64,000 nt of DNA from NCBI GenBank assembly GCA_029204225.1, contig MU832539.1:1-64000 (forward strand), in the 5' to 3' direction. The notes beneath the pieces were generated by a model. It worked only from the letters and a program-made list of their open reading frames with translations, made no database searches and was not told the DNA's origin. Below are positions 33,932 to 43,873 of the stretch, one piece after another; the stretch's first letter is position 1; every line of letters starts with the position of its first letter. A program made the translations under genes and the position numbers. Origin of the DNA: Diphasiastrum complanatum. Its lineage: Eukaryota > Streptophyta > Lycopodiopsida > Lycopodiales > Lycopodiaceae.

Positions 33932-35882
33932 CAATTTTAATACTGTCAAAATGTGTAAGGACCTACTTGATTTACTTTTGGCTTATTGTCTAATGGTGAA
34001 TGCAATTATTGTCGGGTTGCTCACTCTTCCTTTAGAAAAAACTCGTGGTTGAAAAATAAAGTATTTTATTGTTGGTTAAAAATGTGTATGTTATTGGTTT
34101 TTCCTCCAAAAGAAAAAAGAAGTTTTCATGTTTGATTTACTTACATTGGTTGCAATGGTAGCAAGCTTGGTTGTTTAACTGACAACTTGAATGACTTTTT
34201 TGAGGTACGTAATCCTCAACTAGCTAAGCCCCTTGTGTTAAAAAGGAAACTGGAATAATTGCGATGACTATACAAGAGGCACTTGAGTTTTAACATAAGG
34301 GCAAGCATATTGAAAGAAGTGCTACATAAAAACATTTTTACACATGAGGGTTTTCTTACTCCTAAAAGCCACTATTCATGATCTTATCTATTCTACTTAC
34401 TTTTTATTAGTAATGAACTGCATGTTTTCTTTGAGCAATTGAAATCAAGGCATGTACCATATTAAATTGTGAGAAAATTACTTCTTGTATACTAAAAGGG
34501 ATGTGAGAGAATTTTGCACATTTTGTATAAAATGTTTGAAGTCCATATTGACCCCATGTTCTTAACACCTTGTGTCCCACATGTGAACATGCCTCAATTT
34601 CGTACAAGAACATTGTGGTATTATATCACAAAGGCCATGGCATAATGGTGAAATTGTTGGATTGAAAAAGAAATTTTATTTACTATAATTTTCTTTCCTG
34701 TATTTGAGATTTAAACAATTGTATTATTAGCTTTTTTGCTAAAGAGGTAATTGTTGGTAAGTTAACGTTATTGTGAGATTTCTGTCTTTTTTAACATTTT
34801 AAGTTGCAAGAGCTTACACTATCACATTTACTACTACAAAAGTAATTAAAGGTTTTTTAATTGTAGAACTATGATTGCATATTGGGATTTAAAATGACTA
34901 CAAATTGTTTATGAATTGATTTTGCCAACAAATAGGTGATTTTCATTTGATGATAGTTTCTTACAATGGGTTTAAAATTTTGACCATGAACTATGTCTTT
35001 TTCAAGTATCCTACTCACCACATATGTGATTATTATAATCTTCATGTTCATAATCAAGCATGCAATAGTCAAATAAATTTGTTTTTTTTTTTTCTCTTCT
35101 ATACATGCAGTCCATTTTCTTTTTAATATATGTAATAAACTAATTCAAAAAAGCATATCTATCTTTCAACACGCTAAACTAAGCATATCTATCAAGGGGG
35201 GCCGACGACAGTCAGCAATAGCCACCTAGGCCCTCTCAAGTGGGGGAATTGGGTGGCAGCGCCTCCCGTGGCGAAAAGTGAGGTACAATTGCTCTACAGT
35301 TCTCTGTCTCTATCCCACTGGAACCATCTGTGATCGTAACGAACGAGCTAGAGGTTAGTTTTGAATTTTTATCCTTGACAAAATCCAACATGGATTAATG
35401 CACATGAACTGGACCATCTTGTACCCGAAACATTCGGCAAACTACACAATAATAATGTTCTTAATTAGAGCTTTCATCTGATACCCATATTGCCCAAAAA
35501 ACAATAAAAAAAAAATTATTCTGGGAAAATTTTGAATCGTGATTCGGACCGCGATTCTGAACCACAATTCTGAATCGCAGTGCAACTATGTTTCAAAGTT
35601 ACTATTAAGACAACTTGGAAAACTGATTATGATCTCTAAAATATCTCCAAGGAATTGAACTATGACAAAATTCAGTAGATTTTGTTTTTAAAATTTAATT
35701 TTAAGTAAGGATCCAATAGTATGTAAAGATCTATCATAGATCTAAATCGTTGCTAGAACAGATCTTTTAGTTATGGATACTAGCGAAGTGTGCCCGTCTC
35801 GTGTGGGCAAACAAACATGTTAAACTTCTTCCCTCTTCCTCTCCCATCGCGTCTTCCCACAAGCACAAGGATTCTGGGCAAC
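33932..35882. other. intergenic, no gene recognised
   Basis: AT-rich with short unassigned frames. A stretch near 35530-35590 repeats GATTCNGAAC/GATTCGGAC-like motifs. A GC-richer patch at 35195-35290 has no recognised identity. Confidence 0.5.
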
Positions 35883-36000
35883 GTCACGCTACTCGAGCGT
35901 GACCGAGCAGCATGACCTGCCTTGAAACGTGAGGGAAAAGGGGGAAGTTTGAATATAATAGTGTCACAGGGCAGCTCATGTTGCCCTGCGACACTATTAT
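35883..36000. repeat. pair of adjacent hairpins
   Basis: Hairpin 1 is GTCACGCT-ACTCG-AGCGTGAC (35883-35903). Hairpin 2 has 19-bp arms with one mismatch around an 8-base loop: ATAATAGTGTCACAGGGCA at 35955-35973 and TGCCCTGCGACACTATTAT at 35982-36000. No target duplication was noticed. Confidence 0.85.
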
Positions 36001-37296
36001 TTTAATTAATATAGATAAATAAATACATAAGTCACGATCTTGACTTTTTTTGACATCAAACAACAATATTTTGCAATTCAAAATATTTCTTTTTTGTGCT
36101 CTTCAATGCATGACTTGCACTTATTAGAGAAAATTGTTCATAATTGGAAAGGTGGCAATGAAAGGCTCTCGGAAGTAGTAACAATTCAAAGCGATGTCAT
36201 ACTCCTACTTCACACAATGTCCCAATTTGGTGTGAAGTGTAAGCTCTGTCAAATTTCAGAGTTTTAGACTGAATTTGATCTACAAATGATCATAAAGAGT
36301 GATTAGTAGCTTGGGATCTTGATCTACATCAAGACTAGCGTCCAATTCTAGCTTCTAGTTGACAGTTTTTGTGATTCCAAGCAAGAACAATCAAGAAATG
36401 ATGATCCACAGCTTCACACATGTGAAGTACTGCTACTGTACAGCCTGATAACAGAGAATTAGTTTACTTATGAAATACTAAGCATTCATTCACAAAAAAG
36501 TTGCTAAAGAGAGTGAAAATCACAAGATTGCTCCACAAACCAATGTTTCTCATCATTAGCTTCACAATGGATCCATCATGGATCAAGTACACAATCACCA
36601 TAATATCTCTCTAAGCTGCATCCAGCACGTGTGAGACAGCTCATTGTACTCATCCATATCCACTTTGGATAAGATGTATCTAATTTGCCAAATCATCCAT
36701 TGGTGGTTTGTGTTGACCTTCTAGATTCATTAGAGGAGTTCTTATTATCAAAAAGACCCTTTAAGAAATGCCATGTAGGATATAGAAAAATATCGAATAA
36801 AAAAAAAATTGTTTGTTCGCTTGCCCCCACTGCTCTCGAGGCCTCCCCAACTCCCAATGATCTAACCATAGTGTCTATAGTCACAGTTAAGAACTGTTAA
36901 CAGTTTGCAGTATAACTTGACTAAATTAAAAAATATTCCCTCCATTGGTTACAAAAAGGGCAATATTTTCATTGGATCTAGAATATGACCGCCATCCTCA
37001 AATTCGAATCAGAAAAAATTGCAAAATATTTATATATGCATTCCTTCCACGAGAATGGAAATATGGGTGCCATCTCCAATTATGAATACCATCATCACTT
37101 TGGAATGGAAATATGAGCGCCAACTACCTATTGGAATGAAAAAATGAGTGGCATTTTCAAATTTGAATCAAGCATACAAGCATGGAGATTGGATTGATCG
37201 TACATAGTATATAATATAATCAAAGATAAGTATTTTGTTTTGCTTCATAGAATCTGGTCATAGTACTTTGATGCAACTGATTACTCTATTATTTTT
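36001..37296. other. intergenic, no gene recognised
   Basis: No convincing gene. Contains CACACATGTG and CACGTGTG motifs (36413, 36626) like those in the copia LTRs and leaders here, so part may be decayed LTR-element sequence. The imperfect motif GAATGGAAATATGAG(C/T)G(C/G)C recurs around 37050-37120. Confidence 0.4.
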
Positions 37297-38137
37297 TTGA
37301 TGATGACATTGTATCATCTACATGTAAATATTCCTATTGATTTGGCACCTTTGCAGAGAAGAGGAGGCAAAGGAATTCAAATATCTGCTGAGGATCGTTC
37401 TCGTTACAAGGCAGAAGGAAAAAAAAAACTTGGATTTGTGGATAGATGGAACATTATATCCACAAGATCCAAGCACTTTGACACATCCCACATTCTCTTC
37501 AATATGTGGGATGTGCAATGGGCATAGTGGATTACGAGGATATTGTGAAATATTGCAGAACCATGGAAAACAACTTTATATGAATAAAGTTCACTTTTAA
37601 AAGGTGAGTTAATTCGGATATTCTCTTATTGTCAGAATAGAGATTGTCATCTCCAAAAGACGTTAGAAGAAAATGAACAACTTTTCATTACAGAAGATAA
37701 CAATCAATATCAAATCAAAACTAGAGCAAATGCAATCAGTCTTACAGTCTATTCGTATTGAAAACTTACAATCATTGAAGGATGTGGATTTGGCAAAGAA
37801 GAAGGCTGAAAGTAAGAAGCGAAAGCGACAAAGTTACAAGGATATTCAAACGCTCTCAAAAGGAGGTTATCGAAATAGAAGGATTCATGCATTCAAGTAA
37901 GCATATTCTGATTTTTGTAAGTTTTTTAATGACATTTGGATTTAATTTCAGCCATGGTGATATTATGTTAACTATCTGTTTTTTTTTGCAAATCTGCATT
38001 AGTAGCTCCTCGGAATATTAAAGACAATGCTTCACTAGGAATGTCATTGGGCACAATATTAACTTCTCAATGTTCCAGGAGTTGGAGACTTCAATGTTGA
38101 ATGGCACTTAGCAGGTGATTTGAAAACTTTGAATAAT
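37297..38137 (+). pseudogene. fragment of an uncharacterised transposase-like gene (GDLKT family), copy 2
   Basis: Plus-strand pieces in family order. First is a segment with two CxxC-type cysteines (ICGMCNGHSGLRGYC, about 37490-37540), possibly a zinc finger. Next is a Lys/Arg-rich coiled-coil-like segment (37673-37900: LEQMQSVLQSIR, KKKAESKKRKRQ). Last is NVPGVGDFNVEWHLAGDLKT (38069-38128), which matches NIPGIGTFNIKWHLAEDLKT of copy 1 at 14 of 20 residues, with about 44 of 60 identical bases. The central blocks present in copy 1 are missing here. The sequence ends exactly where a minus-strand copia RT begins. Function is unknown; a DNA-transposon protein is the most likely guess. Confidence 0.42.
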
Positions 38138-38661
38138 CCAGATCTGGAATCTAGGAAAAGCCTTTGGCGACTAGCCTGGCCTTGTAACGATTTAGCCTTT
38201 CTTAAGTGTCATACTTTGCCTTGAATATCCATTTGAATGGAATTGGTTTCCAATCCTTTGACAGCTCAGTGAGTGTCCACGTTTGATTCTCCATAAGAGA
38301 ATCATATTTTGGTGTCCATCGCTGCTTTCCACTGGTCAGCATCAGTAGTAGACATTGCTTCAGAGATGATGGTTGGTTCATGCACAAAGTAGCAGGCCGG
38401 ATCATCCATAAATTTGGATGGGGGCTGTTTAGACCTGTTTGACCTTCTGGGTTGAACTTTGGTCCTTTGATGTGGGTTGACTCGTTGAGGTTCTGACTCA
38501 TTGTTTGAGTCATCTTTGTTATTCAGCAGTTGAATCCCTGGATTAGAATTGTTTGGTTGTTCGATTCTTGGGTCGAAATTATCAGCGGTTTTTTTTTTGT
38601 GGTCGATGAACTGGTCTTCCACAAAAATGACATCTCTACTGGTGAATGCATGGACTGCCAA
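38138..38661 (-). pseudogene. copia fragment C: IN-RT linker and start of RT
   Basis: On the minus strand: FVEDQFIDHKK (end of the integrase region), an Arg-rich linker (RRSNRSKQPPSKFMDD), then RT start (QWKAAMDTK, YDSLMENQTW, FKWIFKAKYDT, RYKARLVAKGFS, IPDLDY). It is cut at both ends, by the GDLKT-family fragment (38137) and a gypsy fragment (38662). Stops and one shift are present. The linker differs from copia A and B, so this is another lineage. Confidence 0.8.
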
Positions 38662-39222
38662 GTAATATAGTTAGTGATAGAGATCCTAAATTTACAGGGT
38701 GACTTTTGGTCAGCTGTATTCCATAAGCTAGAAACCTCACTTAGTTTTAGTTTTTTTGATCATCCTGAATCAAATGGCCAGACTGAGAGGACTATAACAG
38801 TGGGAAACATTCTGCTACTGGTTATAGTCCATTTATGCTGATGTATGGTTTTCAACCTAGATCTTTGGTAAATGTGGAGACAAAGTCTGTTAAGATCCAG
38901 AAAGTTGCGGATTTCTTGCACAATATGCGTGAAATGTTGCAAGTGGCTCATGATTGTATACGGAGTGCTCAGAATAGAGCTAAGCACCATGAGAGGAAGA
39001 TCTTACCCATTTGGGGGATTTATCGCTTTGTGTTCTTTTGGAACCTGAAAAGGTACTCAGAACTAGAGATAAACAATTGAGAAATCATTCTATCTCTGAG
39101 TGTTTGAATAGGTGGAAGGCACAGACTGAGGATGACAATTCATGGGAGTGGATCAAAAGCATAAAGAAGAACTTCCCTGGTTTTCACTTCTAGAGATAGA
39201 AGTGGTTCAACGGGGGAAGAAT
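38662..39222 (+). pseudogene. gypsy chromovirus fragment: integrase and chromodomain
   Basis: Reads NIVSDRDPKFTG at the left edge (second catalytic Asp of integrase), ESNGQTERT (catalytic Glu present here, unlike in the complete element), YSPFMLMYGFQPRSLVNVET, KIQKVADFLHNMREMLQVA and a chromodomain-like end with DDNSWEW. Large parts between these are deleted and frames change. It is followed by a purine tract (ACGGGGGAAGAA) and an LTR start. Similarity to 19740-20526 shows a related chromovirus. Confidence 0.85.
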
Positions 39223-39520
39223 GTTATGTCCATGTCCCGTATAAGGGAATCAGAATAATTCTTGACATGGATAGCCGATCATTCTAGATGTTGTTGGAGT
39301 ATTCTCCTTCCTACTAATTGACTAATCAGTTCTAATCCTCATCCATTGTTTATCCAGTTTTGTCGATTTTTTTGTGTTTTTATATAGTCTACAAAATTAC
39401 AAGTGTTTTTACACAATTTGTAGAAATACATGGAGTTTGACAACAGTGTCGCATTTTTCCTCTCTACAAACCCGACAGTGTCGCCACCGATCAATCTCCA
39501 ATAGCATCACCCCCGAGCCA
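39223..39520 (+). repeat. LTR of the gypsy fragment (right end unknown)
   Basis: Starts TGTTATGTCCATGTCCC right after a polypurine tract, in the position of a 3' LTR. A TTTTTATATAGTC stretch near 39378 could be its TATA box. It contains CAGTGTCGCATTTTT, a motif seen again at 47928. The right end cannot be set without a second copy. Confidence 0.6.
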
Positions 39521-40640
39521 CGTGATAGGATGCAGGTGTACTTTTAAAAGTGCATGTTCTCATATATTGAATCTTGAAACCCTTAGAATTTCTCAAAAAC
39601 ATATTATGTCCCATAGAAAATCTCTTAAGAGATCCGAGAAGGATATGATTGCTCATAGAAAGTCAATAAGTATATGCCATCAGAAGAAATTTCAACCATC
39701 AAGCAAATCCTTCTCACCTTGGCTAGGTTCTTTAAATTTCATCTCCATTGGTCTCAATGAGTGTTCAATTATGGCTTGACCAAATGTTCTTCAATATTTT
39801 ATCCAAAGTTACCCAATTTTTAATATGCTAACATCTCGATGTAAATGAGAGTTCTTTTTCTAGTGATTTGTTTTTGGTGGTAAAAGTCACTTGAGACGTT
39901 ACGATGAGCCTCTTAGGGCAAGAAGTAGCTTAAAAAATTAATCGAACCATCATAAAGGTCTCTAGAAAAGTCGTCCCTCTATGTCAAGGATGAGCAACAA
40001 ACTTACCCTTTGGGATTGTAAGGTGTGCTCTACAATTTTCTTGAGCATCATTCTCTACAAGAAGTTGCTATACTAAATTGCTCACAAATTTGTACTAGTA
40101 ACAACTAATTCGCATTAATGGATAATTTTTCTCTTTTTTGTTGTGGACTTTAATGGCTTATTTGATAGGTGAAATCTATTGGGGGCACGTTTTCTTCGGA
40201 AAATGGATTCTCATCTCATTCAAAAGATTTCAGAAAATCCTTTCCTCTTTATTCTTTATTTCATAAGAAGAGTGCGCAAATGGCGTCAATGTAATTATAA
40301 GACCATATAATTGGGTTTTTGCTCCTTTGTTTTAAGGAATTGATGCCACCAATTCCGTTGATTTGTTTTCAATGAAGTTTTTGAATATGCAATGTGTGAA
40401 TCTTTTTATCTTTTTTTACACACACTTTGAGATTGTGAGTATAAAAAAAGAAGAAGCTTGAAATAGTAATAATACAAGTTTTCATGTGGATAAGGGCCCC
40501 CCTCCAAGCAAGCACAAGGGCCTTGTCAGGTGAAGCTCTGGAGTTGGATTCCACCCAGCAGTGCATTTTATACACTAAAACAGCAAAAAATAAGTAAGAG
40601 ATGAGAATCAAATGAGCTGCATTTTCAGACTTGTGCATAA
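39521..40640. other. intergenic, no gene recognised
   Basis: No supported coding region, RNA gene or terminal repeat. The right part lies just beyond the 3' end of the XTH gene. Confidence 0.5.
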
Positions 40641-40651
40641 AAATCACACCC

Positions 40652-40657
40652 TTTATT
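40652..40657 (-). terminator. XTH candidate poly(A) signal
   Basis: AATAAA on the minus strand, about 285 bp after the XTH stop codon, a normal 3'UTR length for a plant message. Confidence 0.45.
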
Positions 40658-40942
40658 CATTTGGAGTTCAAAGAATCGTAGTGTATAGCTCGCTCTCAGT
40701 TCAAAGATGACTAGGAACTCCTATATCAAATCAACCAATCTCTGATTATCTTGAATCATGCACACAGTAATATAGACCCCAGAGAATAGTAGTATTCAGT
40801 GCTGGTATCATACTTCGGTATTCGGTATATTCAGCTTCTGTGCATTGCTGATAACTTCTGTTATCTGTGTATTCAGCTCTTGGAAGTAGCAAACGGTTTT
40901 GAGCAACATCTGGAAGAATCTTTGCTCACGGTTACGATCTTA

Positions 40943-41903
40943 TTATCTTAGAGTACATTCTGTAGGAGCGGCTGAGAATCTCTCAGTGTCTGTACAGTAG
41001 TCGTAGACCATATACTTCTGCTGCACCCACTTCAGTTGGCTTTGTGACTTGGAGTCCAATGTCTGGAAGTTCACTTGATTCCACCAGCTATTGGATGTTG
41101 CACATGCTGAACTACCGGAGTCACTCCACTGGCATGCATCAACGCTAAAATCTTGGTAGGTTGCAATGAACGGTGCGTGGGTCCAGTTTAGCTTCACAGC
41201 CCCGCCTCGAGTGGCCCAGCTGTCCCCGTTCCACAAAGTAGAGTAGATTCTCATGGCTTGACTGGACGGATAGGCCAACCCTTGGGCCTCGTTGTTTTTA
41301 AACACTCGAACTGGGACATCATCCACTTGAAATCTGCATTCAGTGCTTTAATTAGATCAGCTGGTTTCTGATATTTATAGCAAATGGTTACATGAACTCT
41401 GTTCAAGAAATACTGTGATTGTATCTAGGAAATAGAAATATACTCGGAAAGTAAGCATGATAGATCGAAATAACATACATCACTTGCTGCTGGTTCCAGA
41501 GAAAAGCGTAGGTGTGAAAATCTGCAGTTGGGTCGAACCATAAGTAGATCCGCTGCTCCTTATTGCCAATGCCATTGGCAAAAACATTTGTTTGAAGCAT
41601 ATAAGGCTGTCCCGAGGAGTTCCCCAGGAATTCAAAGTCGAGCTCGTCATGGTTTGATGATTCAGAGGATGCCTGTGTACTCAAAGATAAAAAAATTCTC
41701 ATGTCAAAAATGTTCATAAGTCGAGATACAATGATCAGAAATGCAGCTGATAACTGAAGTACATTGGCTAGAGCAGCAGCTTACGTAGAAAGCAGTGACA
41801 GTGCCCGCTGAGTCGTCTGGTACCAGCTTGATTTTCATGGTGATGTGACCGAATAGGTATCTATTTTTCGATGCAAATCCAGAGGCTGCGACAAAAGAAC
41901 AAA

Positions 41904-41974
<71 letters not shown>

Positions 41975-42207
41975 AGAAGAAGAAGAAGAAGAAGAGAGAC
42001 AAAATCAATACCGGAAGTCTGATCAAGAATAAGCTGCACGGTCAGTCCACCCTCTAGTTTTTTGACGTGATCATCAGTTCCTCCTATGACAATGTAGTTC
42101 TGATCAAAAGCTACCGATTGAGCGAAAGATGGCACACAGCCTATTCCCAATGCAATCCCGACAATGCAGATCGCGGTAACAAGGATAACACCAGCCATGT
42201 TTTTCAA
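40943..42207 (-). CDS. XTH: xyloglucan endotransglucosylase/hydrolase, 4 exons, 293 aa
   Basis: Exons in reading order are 42207-42012, 41885-41785, 41672-41479 and 41333-40943; all introns are GT...AG, 112-145 bp, and phases agree. A hydrophobic signal peptide (residues 1-29, likely cut after VPSFA) sends the protein to the cell wall, where it cuts and rejoins xyloglucan. The GH16 catalytic motif [10 protein letters not shown] (107-116) supplies the nucleophile Glu109 and acid/base Glu113; the family usually has Ile where Leu110 stands. An N-glycosylation site (NSS, 117) follows at the usual place. The C-terminal XET_C domain has the paired cysteines (DACQW, SACATSN, YDYC, PTEC) and the [15 protein letters not shown] block. 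Length is normal and no residue of the core is missing, so it should be active. Met1 and Met4 are both possible starts. Confidence 0.95.
41909..41996. repeat. GA/GAA microsatellite in XTH intron 1
   Basis: About 31 GA units followed by a run of GAA units, inside the first intron (41886-42011) and close to its acceptor. Read on the gene strand it is a CT/TTC tract, which serves as a polypyrimidine tract. Length polymorphism is likely. Confidence 0.95.
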
Positions 42208-42417
42208 GACAGCGCGCTAACGAACTTCTAACTTCTCTGTGAATACTTATTGCAGGTCAAAATTCCCAGAAGACTTGAGCAGCTTCAAAGCCTCACGCTC
42301 GGGGGAAGGACGAACTCTGAGAGCATGACACAAACGGAATCAACAGATGACCATTCAATTCACCTCAAAGGATTCTTTCACATTAACTATGGGTGTGATC
42401 AGCGGATGAGACGTAAC

Positions 42418-42430
42418 GTGTATATATACT
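42418..42430 (-). promoter_or_regulatory. XTH TATA box
   Basis: A TATATATAC-type box about 215 bp upstream of the XTH start codon. Two ACGT cores (GACGTAACGTG on the plus strand, 42410-42420) lie right beside it, possible bZIP/ABRE-type sites. Position and sequence fit; activity is inferred. Confidence 0.5.
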
Positions 42431-42439
42431 ATCCTGCAA

Positions 42440-43139
42440 GTGATGAAGTATAGGCAAAGCTCGTACGAACAGCGCGTATAGGTGAACGCAAAATAGCGAA
42501 TATGGCAGATGGGATCCAGCGAAGAACGCTGCACGGACTGTAGTTAATGGGTGGAGATTCCAGCCACCACGCCATAGCTAAGCATCGACTGATCAGCTCA
42601 GCCTCAAACAGCCCAGAATTTCCAGCTGGTTTCCTCTAGGCAGAGTCGCTCTCGAAGCCAACCCATCGCTGATGCTGCTGCAGCTGGTGAACAGCGTCCT
42701 TGCGTCTCACACACCCACGGATGAGTCAGAGCTGCTGATGGTCTCGTGTTCATATACTTCCAACATGAACTACAAATTATTTACAGTTTCCTTTAGTCTT
42801 ATTGCTCATCGATAAAGGATCCATTTTCTTTTCTCTTAAAAGAACTATAAACAATTCGCAAGTTAACTATCTTATTGCTCATTGATAGAAAATCCATTTT
42901 TTTTTGGGTTTGATTTGGTAATTGAGATAATAGATACCATCAACACGTGCTTGGTAACAACTAATACCCTAGCAGGACATTATATCCCTACAACAATATT
43001 TTGACGTAAATCATGTTCTTTTTTAATTATGTTGCGATAGGGATAACGTCTAAGTCATCATGTTGCATCTTCGTTTTCTTTTAGAGATGCATCTTGGTTT
43101 CTAAGTCATCATGGTGATTCTCTCAAAGATGACATGTTT
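42440..43139. other. XTH upstream region and intergenic
   Basis: The first 300 bp is relatively GC-rich and likely promoter. The rest is AT-rich and holds no recognised gene. Confidence 0.4.
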
Positions 43140-43290
43140 GTTTTGGGCCAGTGTTAGGAACAACATAATATCACATGTACTTTGAATCACATTGCCCAAT
43201 GTCAGTTGTCAATTGTGATTATTGAATAGTAAATGGCTAACTCAGGCATGTGGAGACAATTGTAAATTGCAATGCAAATATCAGTTACAC
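43140..43290 (-). repeat. dispersed repeat, copy 2 (inverted partner near 3.6 kb)
   Basis: The minus strand carries TTGCATTGCAATTTA, CAATTGTCTCCACA, TAGCCATTTAC, ACATTGGGCAA and GATTCAAAGTA in the same order as the plus strand at 3590-3720. Confidence 0.6.
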
Positions 43291-43455
43291 ATGAGACCTA
43301 GCAATGGAGATCTCTATGGCTTGCATTCACAAGGAAGCTAGAAGCTCTCACTTGCAAATGAGCCAAAAGATTCACAAAATGATGTCTCTTGCCTAGTTAT
43401 AGACAATGCTCTTACTTAACTTAACTTAACTTAATTATCTTGAGGGATAGTTATC

Positions 43456-43873
43456 CCTTGTTAAGTGTTATTTAGACTACATTGGGCCCTTATTGGCCTA
43501 TTATCCTTATTAGTTACTTTGAAGGGCCTAAAGAGGGAACCGCCTTATTCTTGAGGCTAATAGCTCCGTTTGGTCCTGCAAAGCTTACAATGGATATTAT
43601 ATTGCCTTGAAAAGCACTGATGTACTAAAAGTACATGACACTCCCCCTACTTAGACATTTTTGTCCTTGTTAAGTGTTATTTAGACTACATTGGGCCCTT
43701 ATTGGCCTATTATCCTTATTAGTTACTTTGAAGGCCTAAAGAGGGAACCGCCTTGTTCTTGAGGCTAATAGCTCCGTTTGGGCCTACAAAGCTTACAATT
43801 GATATGATATTACCTTGAAAAGCACTGATGTACTAAAAGTACATGACACTCCCCCTACTTAAACATTTTTGTC
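43456..43873. repeat. 209-bp tandem duplication
   Basis: Two nearly identical copies, starting CCTTGTTAAGTG at 43456 and again at 43665, each ending with ACTCCCCCTACTTA and CATTTTTGTCC. Only a handful of substitutions separate them, so the duplication is fairly young. The ends look LTR-like, but no element can be bounded. Confidence 0.88.

Noticed and set aside
34626-34700. A-box-like TGGCATAATGG suggesting a second SINE
   Set aside because: No B box follows at tRNA distance.
41835-42207. 167-codon frame continuing XTH exon 1 into SLSLSL
   Set aside because: It reads through intron 1 and its microsatellite; the GT...AG-spliced model gives a complete XTH protein instead.
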